Below are positions 9,735 to 18,324 of a stretch of DNA of 44,538 nt, in pieces (within the stretch, counting starts at the first letter, position 1; each line of letters begins with the position of its first letter). Position numbers and translations under genes: made by a program. The DNA comes from Nanobdellota archaeon. Its GTDB lineage: Archaea > Nanobdellota > Nanobdellia > Pacearchaeales > GW2011-AR1. The notes under the pieces were generated by a model. The model did no database searches and was not told the origin of the DNA. It worked only from the letters and a program-made list of their open reading frames with translations. The stretch is taken from positions 1-44,538 of the forward strand of contig DUKY01000020.1 in NCBI GenBank assembly GCA_013329055.1, written 5' to 3'.

Positions 9735-10257
9735 AATTTTCTTGGTTCTTTTTTTATTTCTTATTTTTTTTAATTATTTGATTTATACAAATGAAATTAA
9801 TAATCCTGATGAAGATTTTGAACTTTTAGATATTGTTTTAAGATTGGAATCCCGAGAAATAACTAACCCTCAGGATTTAGTTGCTTTAATTGATTTTGAA
9901 AGTTTTGGGACTATACCTACTAATGTTAGTTACAAAATTATTATCTCAGATAAAGATTCTGAACTTTATTTTGAGGAGGGAAATATTTTGGTTGAAACGC
10001 GAAATGTTTTGAGAAAAACTTTTGATGATTTAATTCTTGAAAAAGGGGATTATAATTTTCAATTGCGAGTAAGTTATGGTGATAATTTATCTGAAGAGTT
10101 TAATACTTCTTTTGAAGTTATGAAAAGTTTTGAACCTTTTTCTAAAAGATTTAAAGATTTTATTTTTAATAAATCTTTTATCATAATCTTTTCTTTATTA
10201 ATTATTTTTCTTTTAATTTTTTATATTTTAAGAAAACTAATGAGGGATAGAAAATGA
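9724..10257 (+). CDS. Membrane-anchored Ig-like ectodomain protein
   Basis: The 177-residue protein has an N-terminal hydrophobic segment (about 4-20), one Ig-like domain (about 30-140) and a C-terminal TM (about 152-171) followed by RKLMRDRK. It is a clear paralogue of the Ig/TM part of the preceding gene: both carry LVALIDFESFGTIP, then VETxxxLRKTFDxLIL and an FNTxFEV end. I chose ATG 9724 because GGAG lies at 9714-9717 and the signal segment then starts directly; the upstream in-frame start adds a charged stretch. It overlaps the previous stop, and its own stop overlaps the kinase start. It may be an assembly partner or accessory subunit for the neighbouring surface proteins. Confidence 0.68.
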   Translation: MKNKIFLVLFLFLIFFNYLIYTNEINNPDEDFELLDIVLRLESREITNPQDLVALIDFESFGTIPTNVSYKIIISDKDSELYFEEGNILVETRNVLRKTFDDLILEKGDYNFQLRVSYGDNLSEEFNTSFEVMKSFEPFSKRFKDFIFNKSFIIIFSLLIIFLLIFYILRKLMRDRK

Positions 10258-12446
10258 AAAGTAAAAATAATATGGAAAAAGTTGAAAATTTGCTTAAATG
10301 TAATGATAAATTAATAGAAATAAATGATTTATTTAAAAAAAATAAAGAAAAATTGAATTATTACAAAAAAGTTGTAAAGGATTCTAATGATGCAATTGTT
10401 ATTCAGAATTTTAATGGAATAGTAAAATCTTGGAATAAAGGGGCAGAGCGAATTTACGGATTTAAGGCTCAGGAAATGATTGGTAAGAATATACTTAAAA
10501 TTATTGATAAGAAGCATCGGAAAAGTGCTTTGAAGAATATTCAGGATATTAAGAGTGGTAAACCTACGTTTAGAGTTAGTCAGATTAGGAGGACTAAAGA
10601 CAAAAAGGAAGTTTCTGTTTGGATTATTTATTCTCCTATTTATGAGGATGAGGAGATTATTGAGATTGGTACTACTGAGCAGGATGTTACTAAAAATTTG
10701 AAGTCAATAGTTGATTTGAGAAAGAGTGAATATATTTTAAAAGTTGTTACAGAGGCAATTCCAGAGGGTATGAATATTGTTGATGAGAAATGTAATATTC
10801 TTTGGATGAATGATAATTTTTTGAAGATTTATGGGAAAAGTGCAATAGGAAAAAAATGTTATGAGGTGTATAAAAGCTATAGGAAGCAATGCAAATGGTG
10901 TCCGTGGAAAAAATCATTTAAAGTTGGGAAAATTAAATCATTGATTGTCGAAAGGTTTTCTGGGGATAAAGTATTTGAGTTAGAGCAGATAGGTATTATG
11001 TTTAAAGGGAAAAAAGCTATTTTGGAAATTTTTAGAGATATTACAGAAAAAGAAAAAATGAAGAAAAAAATAATTGAAGAAAAAGATTTAGCTCAAAGAT
11101 TTTTTCATCTTGCTGGTACAGTGATTCTTGGGCTTGATATTAATGGGAGAATCAATTTAATTAATAAAAAAGGAGAAGAAGTTTTGGAGGCTAATGAAAA
11201 AGAAATTCTTGGAAAAAATTGGTTTAATAATTTTATTAAAGAAGGTCAAAGGGAGGAAATAAGAGGGGTTTTTAATAAGTTAATGAAAAGAGAAAATTCT
11301 CTTGTTGTTGATTATGAAAATCCAATAATTACCGCAAAAAATAAAGAAAAATTGATTTTATGGCATAATACTCTCTTGAAAGATTATAATGGTAAGATTA
11401 TCGGTATTCTTAGTTCAGGGGAGGATGTTACTAAAAAAAGGAAGATTGAGATGGAATTGAAAAAATCAAAAGAGGAATTGGAGAAAAAAGTTGTAGAGAG
11501 GACTGCTGATTTGCAAAAAGCATATGAGGATCTTAAGGAACTTGAAGTTGTTAAGAGTGATTTTTTGAATATGATTTCTCATGAGTTGAAGACGCCTTTG
11601 ACTGCGATGTCTGCACATTTGGAGATTTTGCGTGATAAGAGTTTTGTTGATATTAATAAGGATAAAGCGTTGTATAATCTGAGTTTGGAGGCAATTAAGA
11701 GGAATAATGATCAGTTGAAAATTTTGATTGGTAATTTGCTTGAAATTTCCAGAATTCAGTCTGGAAAGTTTTTTTTGAATATCAGTAAGGTCGACGCTGT
11801 TGAAGTGGTTTCTGGTGTTATTGAGAATCTTGATATTTTGGCGAAGTTGAAAGGGATAAAGATTGTTAAGGATTTTAGGAAGCTTCCGATGATTAATACT
11901 GATAAAGAGAGGTTAGTTGAGATATTTAATAATTTGATTGGCAATGCTATTAAGTTTACTGAAAATGGTCATGTTAAAGTGAAATGCCAGAGAGAGGGTG
12001 AGTTTGTTGTCTTTGAGATTATTGATACCGGGATTGGAATTAAAGAAGAACATCTCTCTCATTTGTTTGAAAAGTTTTATCAGGCTGGAATGGGATATTC
12101 TCGTAAACATGAAGGTGTTGGGCTTGGACTTTCGATTACAAAGCAGTTGCTGGATTTGCAAGGTGGAATGATAAGTGTGAAAAGTGTTTATGGTAAGGGT
12201 TCAAATTTTACGATAAAAATTCCGATTAGATATAAAAAATCTAAGGAATATATTGCACTTGGGAAAAAAGAGGATGGTGTAAAAAAGTTTGTTGAGAAGA
12301 AAGAAAATGAGCATTTGAATCCTTTGGAAAAAGAGGATATGGCTATCAAAAATTTATTTGATAATATTAATGAGAAGAATGTTTTTAAAAAGTTAAAAGG
12401 GGGTGCTAAAAATGTCAAAAAAAAATATACTTTACATAGAGGATAA
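10254..12446 (+). CDS. Soluble PAS-PAS-PAS sensor histidine kinase
   Basis: The 730-residue protein carries three PAS domains (about 38-155, 158-272 and 280-395) and a coiled linker. The HisKA domain has the H-box SHELKTPLTAM with phospho-acceptor His443, and the HATPase domain has N-box NNLIGNAIKF, G1 DTGIGI, F-box LFEKFYQ and G2 GVGLGLSI. No TM segment is present, so it senses in the cytoplasm or receives input by protein contact. PAS2 carries a Cys cluster (KCYEVY, then QCKWCPW) of a type seen in redox or metal-sensing PAS domains. It overlaps the Ig-TM gene upstream by four bases and the receiver gene downstream by 35. Kinase identity is secure; the signal is unknown. It is the only kinase in a sensor-rich island. 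Confidence 0.93.
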   Translation: MKSKNNMEKVENLLKCNDKLIEINDLFKKNKEKLNYYKKVVKDSNDAIVIQNFNGIVKSWNKGAERIYGFKAQEMIGKNILKIIDKKHRKSALKNIQDIKSGKPTFRVSQIRRTKDKKEVSVWIIYSPIYEDEEIIEIGTTEQDVTKNLKSIVDLRKSEYILKVVTEAIPEGMNIVDEKCNILWMNDNFLKIYGKSAIGKKCYEVYKSYRKQCKWCPWKKSFKVGKIKSLIVERFSGDKVFELEQIGIMFKGKKAILEIFRDITEKEKMKKKIIEEKDLAQRFFHLAGTVILGLDINGRINLINKKGEEVLEANEKEILGKNWFNNFIKEGQREEIRGVFNKLMKRENSLVVDYENPIITAKNKEKLILWHNTLLKDYNGKIIGILSSGEDVTKKRKIEMELKKSKEELEKKVVERTADLQKAYEDLKELEVVKSDFLNMISHELKTPLTAMSAHLEILRDKSFVDINKDKALYNLSLEAIKRNNDQLKILIGNLLEISRIQSGKFFLNISKVDAVEVVSGVIENLDILAKLKGIKIVKDFRKLPMINTDKERLVEIFNNLIGNAIKFTENGHVKVKCQREGEFVVFEIIDTGIGIKEEHLSHLFEKFYQAGMGYSRKHEGVGLGLSITKQLLDLQGGMISVKSVYGKGSNFTIKIPIRYKKSKEYIALGKKEDGVKKFVEKKENEHLNPLEKEDMAIKNLFDNINEKNVFKKLKGGAKNVKKKYTLHRG

Positions 12447-12771
12447 TCGAGATACTGCAAGTGCTGTGAAAATTATTCTTGAAGGTGCTGGTTGTAATGT
12501 TGAACTAGCTTATACTGGGAAGACCGGATTGAAGATTGCAAAGAATGGTTTTGATTTGTTTTTATTAGATATTATGCTTCCGGATATGTCTGGATGGGAT
12601 ATCTTTGAAAAACTCAAAAATACCAAAAGTAAATTTGTTTTTTTGAGTGTTATTCCAGTATCTAAAGAAAGGATACGGGAATTAAAAAAAGTAGGAATTT
12701 CAGATTATATAACTAAGCCATTTGTAAAGGAAGATTTAATTAAACGAGTTCAAAAGATTTTGAAGTCTTAA
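12412..12771 (+). CDS. Stand-alone response regulator receiver domain
   Basis: The 119-residue CheY-like receiver has the acidic pair in YIEDN, phospho-acceptor Asp53 in LLDIMLPD, switch Ser in FLSVIP and Lys102 in ITKPF. There is no DNA-binding or enzymatic output domain, so it must act through a partner or be a phosphate sink. I chose ATG 12412, which has a GGGGGTG ribosome site (12399-12405); the GTG at 12403 lies inside that site. The start overlaps the end of the histidine kinase gene, so the two form a cognate pair. Confidence 0.93.
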   Translation: MSKKNILYIEDNRDTASAVKIILEGAGCNVELAYTGKTGLKIAKNGFDLFLLDIMLPDMSGWDIFEKLKNTKSKFVFLSVIPVSKERIRELKKVGISDYITKPFVKEDLIKRVQKILKS

Positions 12772-12776
12772 GGGAT

Positions 12777-13262
12777 ATGAAATCTAAATTAGTTATTGTT
12801 TCTGTAGATAAATTGCAATCTAAAATAGTAAGCACTTTGCGTTCACTTAAAGGAATTGGAATTTATGTTTCTTTGAATAAGAATAAAAAAAGTATTGAAA
12901 ATATTTTGAAGAAAAATGGGGTTAATGTGGAGAAATTGTTTTTTATTGATTGTGTTAGTTCTAGTGGTGCTGAAGATGATGTTGTGCAGATTTCTCCTAC
13001 TCGGTTGAGCGATATTAAGTGTGCTGTTGAGGCTTTTGTTAATGAAATTAAGGGAAAGAAATTTTTGGTTATTGATGCGTTGTCTGTTTTGTTAATATAT
13101 AACAATGAAAATCAGGTTGCTTCTTTTGTTCGAAATATTACCCGAGATGCTTCTGATAAAGATGTTGAATTTATTGCTTTTAGTCCCAAGACTAAAGGTG
13201 AAGAATTGTTAAATAAAATTTTTAATTTTTTTGATGAGGTTAAAGGGGTTAAAGGTAAATGA
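12777..13262 (+). CDS. RecA/KaiC-like protein lacking a Walker A motif
   Basis: The 161-residue protein shows alternating strands and helices, starting with KLVIVSVDKLQSKIV and a strand/helix pair GIYVSLNKNKKSIENIL where a P-loop would sit. It ends with a Walker-B-like strand, KKFLVIDALSVLLIY. The pattern resembles degenerate KaiC/RAD55-like proteins that accompany archaeal two-component genes. The P-loop glycines and lysine are absent, so ATP hydrolysis is unlikely. It starts six bases after the receiver stop and may be the receiver's binding partner. The fold assignment is inference by pattern. Confidence 0.5.
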   Translation: MKSKLVIVSVDKLQSKIVSTLRSLKGIGIYVSLNKNKKSIENILKKNGVNVEKLFFIDCVSSSGAEDDVVQISPTRLSDIKCAVEAFVNEIKGKKFLVIDALSVLLIYNNENQVASFVRNITRDASDKDVEFIAFSPKTKGEELLNKIFNFFDEVKGVKGK

Positions 13263-13807
13263 AAATCTTTGAAAAAAATATCTTTTTATTTTTGTTATTA
13301 ATTTGTTTTATTAATTTTGTTTCATCTTTAAGTCTTGATTTAAGCATCCCTAAAGAATATTCTGAAGTTGTTTCCGGGGAAAGTGTTTATTTTCAAATTA
13401 ATGTTAAGTATCCTGAAAATACTTTGAGGCAAGATTTGGTTTTAGAATATAAAATTTTGGATGAAAACGGAAAGGTGCTTGCAAGACTAGAAACTTTAAA
13501 AGCAATTGAGACTCAATTTTCTTTATTTGAATCAATTGTTGTTCCTAAAGATTTAGTTCCTGGAATGTATGTTTTGAATGTTCAGGTTAGTTCAGGGGGT
13601 ATTTTAATGAATGAAATTAATACTAGTTTTAATGTCGTGGATGAAAAAGAGAGTTTATTAGTTATTTTTTTGATTATTTTTCTAGGTGCAGTTATTTTTG
13701 GAATAATAATTTATTTAATATCTTTTTTGAAAATTCTTTGGAATAAGTTTATGATAAAAATTAAAGTTCGAAGAATTGTTAAAAAAAGGTTTCAAGAAGT
13801 TAATTGA
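13259..13807 (+). CDS. Membrane-anchored Ig-like ectodomain protein, end of unit I
   Basis: The 182-residue protein has a signal peptide (about 8-23, FLFLLLICFINFVSS), an Ig-like domain (about 24-127) and a C-terminal TM (about 134-155) before a basic tail. It is a paralogue of the Ig-TM module at the end of the 15545 gene and of the gene at 28604: shared features are VKYPEN, L.Y.I.D..GK and ALKA.ET-type segments, then F..IVVP or F..IVIP. Its ATG overlaps the stop of the upstream gene. A palindromic promoter begins 11 bp after its stop, so it is the last gene of unit I. Confidence 0.7.
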   Translation: MKIFEKNIFLFLLLICFINFVSSLSLDLSIPKEYSEVVSGESVYFQINVKYPENTLRQDLVLEYKILDENGKVLARLETLKAIETQFSLFESIVVPKDLVPGMYVLNVQVSSGGILMNEINTSFNVVDEKESLLVIFLIIFLGAVIFGIIIYLISFLKILWNKFMIKIKVRRIVKKRFQEVN

Positions 13808-13817
13808 TGGGCTTTAA

Positions 13818-13883
13818 CGAATATATTCGCAGTATTCTTTTTATCTAATTTTTCCATATTATAAATAATATCACCTAAATAAA
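13818..13883 (+). promoter_or_regulatory. Promoter of unit II: perfect palindrome plus TATA box
   Basis: CGAATATATTCG (13818-13829) is a perfect 12-bp palindrome. A TATA-like ATTATAAATA lies at about 13858-13867, and an ATG follows at 13884, about 22-25 bp from the TATA centre. The whole segment is highly similar to 17531-17603, including the spacer GTATTCTTTTTATCTAATTT. The first solid coding region downstream starts at 13963. Confidence 0.6.
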
Positions 13884-13973
13884 ATGCTCTCATTTATCTC
13901 TTTTAATTTTCAATTTGTTAAGAATAATTTTTTTATTTCAAGACTTTCATGGAGGAATAAAAATGAAGTCTGA
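13884..13973 (+). CDS. Possible 29-aa leader ORF of unit II
   Basis: The ATG sits in the same position relative to the duplicated promoter as the start of the ribbon-helix-helix gene at 17603. The predicted peptide (MLSFISFNFQFVKNNFF and onward) is short, hydrophobic and not a recognisable DNA-binding protein. It may be a decayed counterpart of that gene or simply untranslated leader. It overlaps the next small ORF in another frame. Confidence 0.2.
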   Translation: MLSFISFNFQFVKNNFFISRLSWRNKNEV

Positions 13974-14067
13974 ATTTTTTATTCTTTTTGTGATTGTAAT
14001 AATTATTTTTCTTAGGATAATTTCATTAGGATTATTTGGTAAACTAAATTATTTTTGGAGTAAATAA
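13963..14067 (+). CDS. 34-aa single-pass membrane peptide
   Basis: This short ORF has a strong GGAGG ribosome site (13951-13955) and an ATG eight bases later. The product is essentially one TM helix (FFILFVIVIIIFLRIISLGL) with a short polar tail. The stop overlaps the start of the double-Cache sensor (TAATG), a good sign that it is translated. It could be a small accessory subunit of the sensor. Confidence 0.5.
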   Translation: MKSEFFILFVIVIIIFLRIISLGLFGKLNYFWSK

Positions 14068-15548
14068 TGAGAGTTTTCAGTTTTTTTATGAAGGGAGGAA
14101 TTGCACTTATTTTAGCAACTATGCTTATTTTAGGTTCTTATAATGTTTTTACTAAGAATGATTTACTTAAAGGACAAGCTTTTTTGCAATTGACCAGTGT
14201 TGCTGAATCTAAGGCTGATCGAGTTGAAAAGTTTTTAGAAGAGAGGAAAGCAGATGCTGTTTTTTTGTCTGAGAGTGAAGATGTAAGGGATATTTTTGAT
14301 AAAAAGTTGATTAAAGATATTGACTTAATGACTGCAAAGATTCAGAATGTTGCAGAAAAAACATCTTCTGAGATGAAAGAGTATATCGATAAACATCCGG
14401 ATATGACTGTTGAAGATTTGCAGAATAGTGATGAATTTCAATCTATCGCAGTTCAGAAAGTAGGAAATACCGGATATACTGTTATATTTGATTCAAAATC
14501 CGGTTTTGTTAGATTTCATTATCAAAAGGATTGGATTGGTAAGTCAATAGAATCAATTAGAGAATCTCTTCCCAATTTATTTAAAATCCTGGACGAATCC
14601 ATTGGACCAACATGTATAGAAACACATGGTTTTTATCTATGGAAAGATCCTGATGGAAAAACAAATGAAAAGTTTTTACATCAAAGTTGTGTGGATGCAA
14701 GAACAGCTGATAATGTAACTTTTGTTGTTTCTGCAACAACATATGTTAGTGAGTATGGCGGGTCTATAAAGTTGGCTAGTGATTTGGATTTTGATATGAG
14801 GTCATTTGCAAACGGGAAAGGTTATACAGATTTAATTTTTATTAATTCTGATGGAGATGTTATTTGGACTGCTGAAGAGCATAATGAACTTGGAACTAAT
14901 CTTTTGACAGGGGTTTATAATAATAGTTTATTAGCCAGAATGTTTAGTGAGGCTAAGAAAAATTTGGGTGTTGGAATTAGTGATTCTGAAATTTATGGGG
15001 CCAGAGGGAAACTGAATATTTTTATTACTGCTCCTGTGATAGATGTTGATAATGTAACAGGGAAAAAGAATTTAGTTGGAGTTATTGCATTAAGATTGGA
15101 TAATGATAAGATTGCTGATTTACTTGTTAGTGATGTCGGTTTAGGAGATGAAGGAGAAGTTTATATTGTGAACAGAGAAGGAAGATCTATTAGTCCACTT
15201 AAATTTGAGCATAAACCGGATGAAAAAATTGAAACTAATCGTGTTAAAAATTGTTTTAGAGATTATGATAATTATTATTCTTCTTTGAGAGGGGAAGAGA
15301 TTAATGAAGTTGAGAATGCAGGTGCGGGAATTAATTATGCAGGGGAGAAAGTTTTTGGTGCACATGATTATATTTTGAAATCAAACTGGTGTGTTATTGC
15401 AGAGATGGATTTAAAGGATTTTCCTGATAGTGCTATTTATCTTAATAAAATTTTAGGAATTGTTATTTTGATTCTTTTTGTTTTTGGATTTTTTGTTTCT
15501 CTTGCTTTAGATAGTTTATATAAAATAAAAAAGGGGAATGCGAAATGA
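14067..15548 (+). CDS. Double-Cache membrane sensor without output domain
   Basis: The 493-residue protein has TM1 (about 9-28), an extracellular dCache domain (about 35-455) and TM2 (about 463-483), then only a basic tail (KIKKGNAK). Family signatures include the TGYTVIFD strand, GFYLWKDPDG, EVYIVNREGRSISPL and VFGAHDYI with NWCVIAEMD. Four Cys occur in two likely disulphide pairs (TCIETHG with SCVDART; NCFRDY with NWCV). dCache domains normally bind small ligands such as amino acids or carboxylates and drive kinases or chemoreceptors; here no HAMP, kinase or MCP part follows. It overlaps the next gene by four bases. It is a paralogue of the gene at 23417. The ligand cannot be told from sequence. 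Confidence 0.82.
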   Translation: MRVFSFFMKGGIALILATMLILGSYNVFTKNDLLKGQAFLQLTSVAESKADRVEKFLEERKADAVFLSESEDVRDIFDKKLIKDIDLMTAKIQNVAEKTSSEMKEYIDKHPDMTVEDLQNSDEFQSIAVQKVGNTGYTVIFDSKSGFVRFHYQKDWIGKSIESIRESLPNLFKILDESIGPTCIETHGFYLWKDPDGKTNEKFLHQSCVDARTADNVTFVVSATTYVSEYGGSIKLASDLDFDMRSFANGKGYTDLIFINSDGDVIWTAEEHNELGTNLLTGVYNNSLLARMFSEAKKNLGVGISDSEIYGARGKLNIFITAPVIDVDNVTGKKNLVGVIALRLDNDKIADLLVSDVGLGDEGEVYIVNREGRSISPLKFEHKPDEKIETNRVKNCFRDYDNYYSSLRGEEINEVENAGAGINYAGEKVFGAHDYILKSNWCVIAEMDLKDFPDSAIYLNKILGIVILILFVFGFFVSLALDSLYKIKKGNAK

Positions 15549-17533
15549 AACTGAGATTTGTTTTTTGGATAGGATTACTTTGCTTTTTGTTATTAGGGAT
15601 AATTTTGTTTACGACTATTGGATTAGATTTTAAAAAAAAGAATTTTAATGTGCAAATCGAAAATTATCTTGTAAGCAGTGTTTCTGCAAAGGAAGAGAGG
15701 CTGATTGATTATTTCTATGAACTTGAAAGTGATACAATGTTTTTATCTAACTCAGAAAAATCCAGAGCTGTTTTTAAAGAAGGTGTTGAGATTAGTAAAG
15801 ATGCTGCTGTATTTGATGTTTCTGAAGAATTTTTAGTTATTGCAAAAGAGATTGAGAATTATTTAAGGACACATCCTGATATGAGTTTAAAGGATTTGTT
15901 AGAGAATGAAGAGTTTAAATCTATTGCTCTTCAAAAAGTGGGAACAAAGGAGTATTCAACTTTAATTGGTTTAGAAAATAAGGAAATTTATTTTCATATT
16001 GATCCTCTTTTGGTTGGAGCTAATCTAGACGAAGTAGTGCTTAATTTTCCTCGGTTGGCGGAGATATTTAATAAACTTGGCAATGTAGGGGAGGCTAGTG
16101 GATTTTATTCTTGGAAGGATGAAGAGGGGATTATTCGTGAAAAATATGGAGAATTCCGAAAGATCGATGGTGAAACCTCTGATGGAAAAAAATTTTTATT
16201 TGGATTTACTGCTTATGTTGAGGATTATAAAACTGCAAATGTCTCTGATTCATTGAGGAAATATCTTAATAATTTTAATGATGTTGGAATGTATCATAAT
16301 ATTTTATTTGTTTCTCCTGATGGTAGGATTATTTATATGACTCTTTGGGAAGAGGGAATTGGTGTGAATATTGAAGATATTGGTGGTGATTTATTTGATT
16401 CTTATAAATCCAGTTTGAATTTGAAAAAAGGAGAGATTGGGTTTTATGGACCCTTTTTTGGATATCTTGGAGATACTGAGTTGCATTTAGCTTCGATTTC
16501 TAATGTTTTTGACAAAGGTATTTTTTTGGGCACAGTTATAATTACGGATGATATGGAAGATATAAATGTTATTTTAGGTGGGGAGATAAAGGGAATTAGA
16601 GAAGAAGAGATTTATTTGGTTAATGATAAGTCGCTTTTGCTTACTAAGATGAGGTTTAGGGATGTTGATGTTATGGTTCAGGAAATTAAGACTGATAGTG
16701 TTGAAATCTGTTTTAGGGATTTTGAGGAGGCTAAGAAAAAAAATATTTCAGTTAAAGAGTATGAATTAAGTGAAGGTTTTATGATCCCTTCTTTTTTAGA
16801 TTTTAAAGGGGATGAAGTTTTTGGTTTGCATTTTCCTATAGGTATTGTGGGTTGGTGTTTATTATCAGAAGTAAATGTTGATGAAGTTTTAAATATCCCT
16901 TTAAAAGAAGATCTTAAACAAACTTTATTAGCTGAACAATGGTTATGGTGGATTCTTATTTTTGGAGTTATTGGTGCAGGTTTTTTTATTGATAAGAATT
17001 TATTTTTAGTCAGAATAAAAAAGAAATCTTTGAAGGGGATTTTTGCATTGTTGTTTATTATATTATTTTTTTCTTTGAATTTTTCTAATTTTATTTCTGT
17101 TTCGGCTTTGAGTGTAGCTGTGTATGTCCCTGAAAAATATACTGATGTTGTTGCCGGTGAAAGATTCTATTTTGAAATTGAAGTGAAATATCCTGAAAAC
17201 CCGAAGAGAAAAGATTTAAAATTAAATTATGAAATTATTGATTCTGATGGAAAACTTATTGCTCAATCAAAAGTTTTAAAGGCTGTTGAAACGCAAGCTT
17301 CATTTATTGATTTTATTGTTATTCCTGAAAGTGCTTCTAAGGGATTATATATTATTCGTGTAAAAATTGCAGATTATGAGGATTTAAGTGAAGAGGTTGA
17401 AGCAAGTTTTCAAATTGTTGGTTCAGGTTTTGGGCAGGTTCAAATTTATTTCTTTATCATTTTAGGCGTTTTAATCCTTGTAGCAATTTTAGTTATTGCA
17501 AGTCTTTTTGTTACGAGAAGGAGAAGAAAATAA
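15545..17533 (+). CDS. Double-Cache sensor fused to Ig-like ectodomain and TM
   Basis: The 662-residue protein has TM1 (about 6-25), an extracellular dCache domain (about 30-460), TM2 (about 473-490) and a short basic loop (RIKKKSLKG). TM3, a former signal peptide, follows (about 498-517), then an Ig-like domain (about 519-620) and TM4 (about 633-653) with a terminal RRRRK. The dCache part has EEIYLVND, EICFRDF and GWCLLSEV, and it pairs with the shorter dCache protein upstream. The last ~150 residues are nearly identical to the stand-alone protein at 28604, so the gene looks like a fusion of a sensor and the unit-ending Ig-TM gene. No cytoplasmic signalling domain is present. Its ATG overlaps the upstream stop. 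It is the last gene of unit II. Confidence 0.82.
   Translation: MKLRFVFWIGLLCFLLLGIILFTTIGLDFKKKNFNVQIENYLVSSVSAKEERLIDYFYELESDTMFLSNSEKSRAVFKEGVEISKDAAVFDVSEEFLVIAKEIENYLRTHPDMSLKDLLENEEFKSIALQKVGTKEYSTLIGLENKEIYFHIDPLLVGANLDEVVLNFPRLAEIFNKLGNVGEASGFYSWKDEEGIIREKYGEFRKIDGETSDGKKFLFGFTAYVEDYKTANVSDSLRKYLNNFNDVGMYHNILFVSPDGRIIYMTLWEEGIGVNIEDIGGDLFDSYKSSLNLKKGEIGFYGPFFGYLGDTELHLASISNVFDKGIFLGTVIITDDMEDINVILGGEIKGIREEEIYLVNDKSLLLTKMRFRDVDVMVQEIKTDSVEICFRDFEEAKKKNISVKEYELSEGFMIPSFLDFKGDEVFGLHFPIGIVGWCLLSEVNVDEVLNIPLKEDLKQTLLAEQWLWWILIFGVIGAGFFIDKNLFLVRIKKKSLKGIFALLFIILFFSLNFSNFISVSALSVAVYVPEKYTDVVAGERFYFEIEVKYPENPKRKDLKLNYEIIDSDGKLIAQSKVLKAVETQASFIDFIVIPESASKGLYIIRVKIADYEDLSEEVEASFQIVGSGFGQVQIYFFIILGVLILVAILVIASLFVTRRRRK
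17085..17530 (+). repeat. Dispersed ~446-bp near-identical repeat, copy 1 (Ig-TM module)
   Basis: This segment encodes the C-terminal Ig-TM module of the fused sensor. It matches 28682-29127 with mostly synonymous differences; I see two amino-acid changes in about 145 residues (Tyr/His and Ala/Thr). A central block from GGAAAACTTATTGCTC to GAAAGTGCTTCTAA is identical, which points to recent duplication or gene conversion. Confidence 0.9.
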
Positions 17534-17602
17534 CGAATCTATTCGCCGTATTCTTTTTATCTAATTTTCTCATATTATAAATAATATAATCCCCAAAACA
17601 AA
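17534..17602 (+). promoter_or_regulatory. Promoter of unit III: near-palindrome plus TATA box
   Basis: CGAATCTATTCG (17534-17545) is a palindrome broken only at its centre. ATTATAAATA (17574-17583) is the TATA box, and the ATG at 17603 is about 25 bp from the TATA centre, which suits a leaderless mRNA. The segment is a diverged copy of 13815-13883. It starts directly after the stop of the unit II sensor gene. Confidence 0.65.
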
Positions 17603-17746
17603 ATGCCTAAAAAAATTATTAGTTTTACTATTGATAATAACCTTTTTTTAAAATGGAAAAATTATGTTAAGTTAAATTTTATTAATTCTTCTCAATTAAT
17701 TGAAAAATTAATGGAAAATCATTTAGAAAATGAGGCAAAAAAATGA
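17603..17746 (+). CDS. Ribbon-helix-helix DNA-binding protein, 47 aa
   Basis: The product starts MPKKIISFTIDNNLFLKWKN. A beta strand (KIISFTID) followed by two helices (NLFLKWKNYVKL and NSSQLIEKLMENHL) is the classic CopG/Arc-type layout, and the length is typical. The ATG sits about 25 bp after a TATA box, so the mRNA is probably leaderless. The stop overlaps the next ATG (ATGA). As first gene of unit III next to a palindrome, it is a good candidate autoregulator of the repeated promoters; binding is inferred. Confidence 0.65.
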   Translation: MPKKIISFTIDNNLFLKWKNYVKLNFINSSQLIEKLMENHLENEAKK

Positions 17747-18324
17747 AATTTTTATTTTTTTTTATTTTTTTGTTAATCCCTTTTATCTCTGCTGAAATAA
17801 CTTTTTTTGAAGGGGATTTTGGAGAAAACTTTGTAAATATTAATGAAGATGCTGATAAAGAGTTGGTTGTTTCTGAAGCCATTGAAAATTATTGCGGAAA
17901 TAATGTTTGTAATTTGAATGAAGATTGCAATAATTGTATGAAAGATTGTGGTGTTTGCTATTTTGAATCCACTAATTCAGATTTTGCTTCCGGTTTAGAT
18001 GAAAGAATTATTTGTAAAGAAGTAACAAATTTTTTAAAATTAAAAAAAGATTTAGGAGATGTGAAATATTTAACTGACAAAATAAATAATCAATCTCAAA
18101 TTAAAATTTCTGAAGAAAAAGTATTTTTATATTTGGAGAATTATAATTCAAAATGCAATTCAATTATTATCCTTGGAAAAGTTGTTTCTTTTAAAGATAT
18201 TACTGATGATTCTTTTAATAAAAATTTTATTATCCTTGTAATCCTTGGGATTGGTTCTCTTTTAATTTTGATTATTATAATATTTATTTTAATTAGAAAG
18301 AAAGGAAGGAAACATAAAAAATGA
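17743..18324 (+). CDS. Cys-rich secreted protein with C-terminal TM
   Basis: The 193-residue protein has a signal peptide (about 1-18, FLFFFIFLLIPFISA) and a compact Cys cluster, CGNNVCNLNEDCNNCMKDCG followed by VC. This cluster type recurs in archaeal surface proteins and may bind a metal or form tight disulphides. A mixed region follows, then a C-terminal TM (about 164-185) and a basic tail (RKKGRKHKK). It overlaps the ribbon-helix-helix gene by four bases. The function is unknown; it is probably a membrane-anchored partner of the fibre proteins downstream. Confidence 0.6.
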   Translation: MKFLFFFIFLLIPFISAEITFFEGDFGENFVNINEDADKELVVSEAIENYCGNNVCNLNEDCNNCMKDCGVCYFESTNSDFASGLDERIICKEVTNFLKLKKDLGDVKYLTDKINNQSQIKISEEKVFLYLENYNSKCNSIIILGKVVSFKDITDDSFNKNFIILVILGIGSLLILIIIIFILIRKKGRKHKK

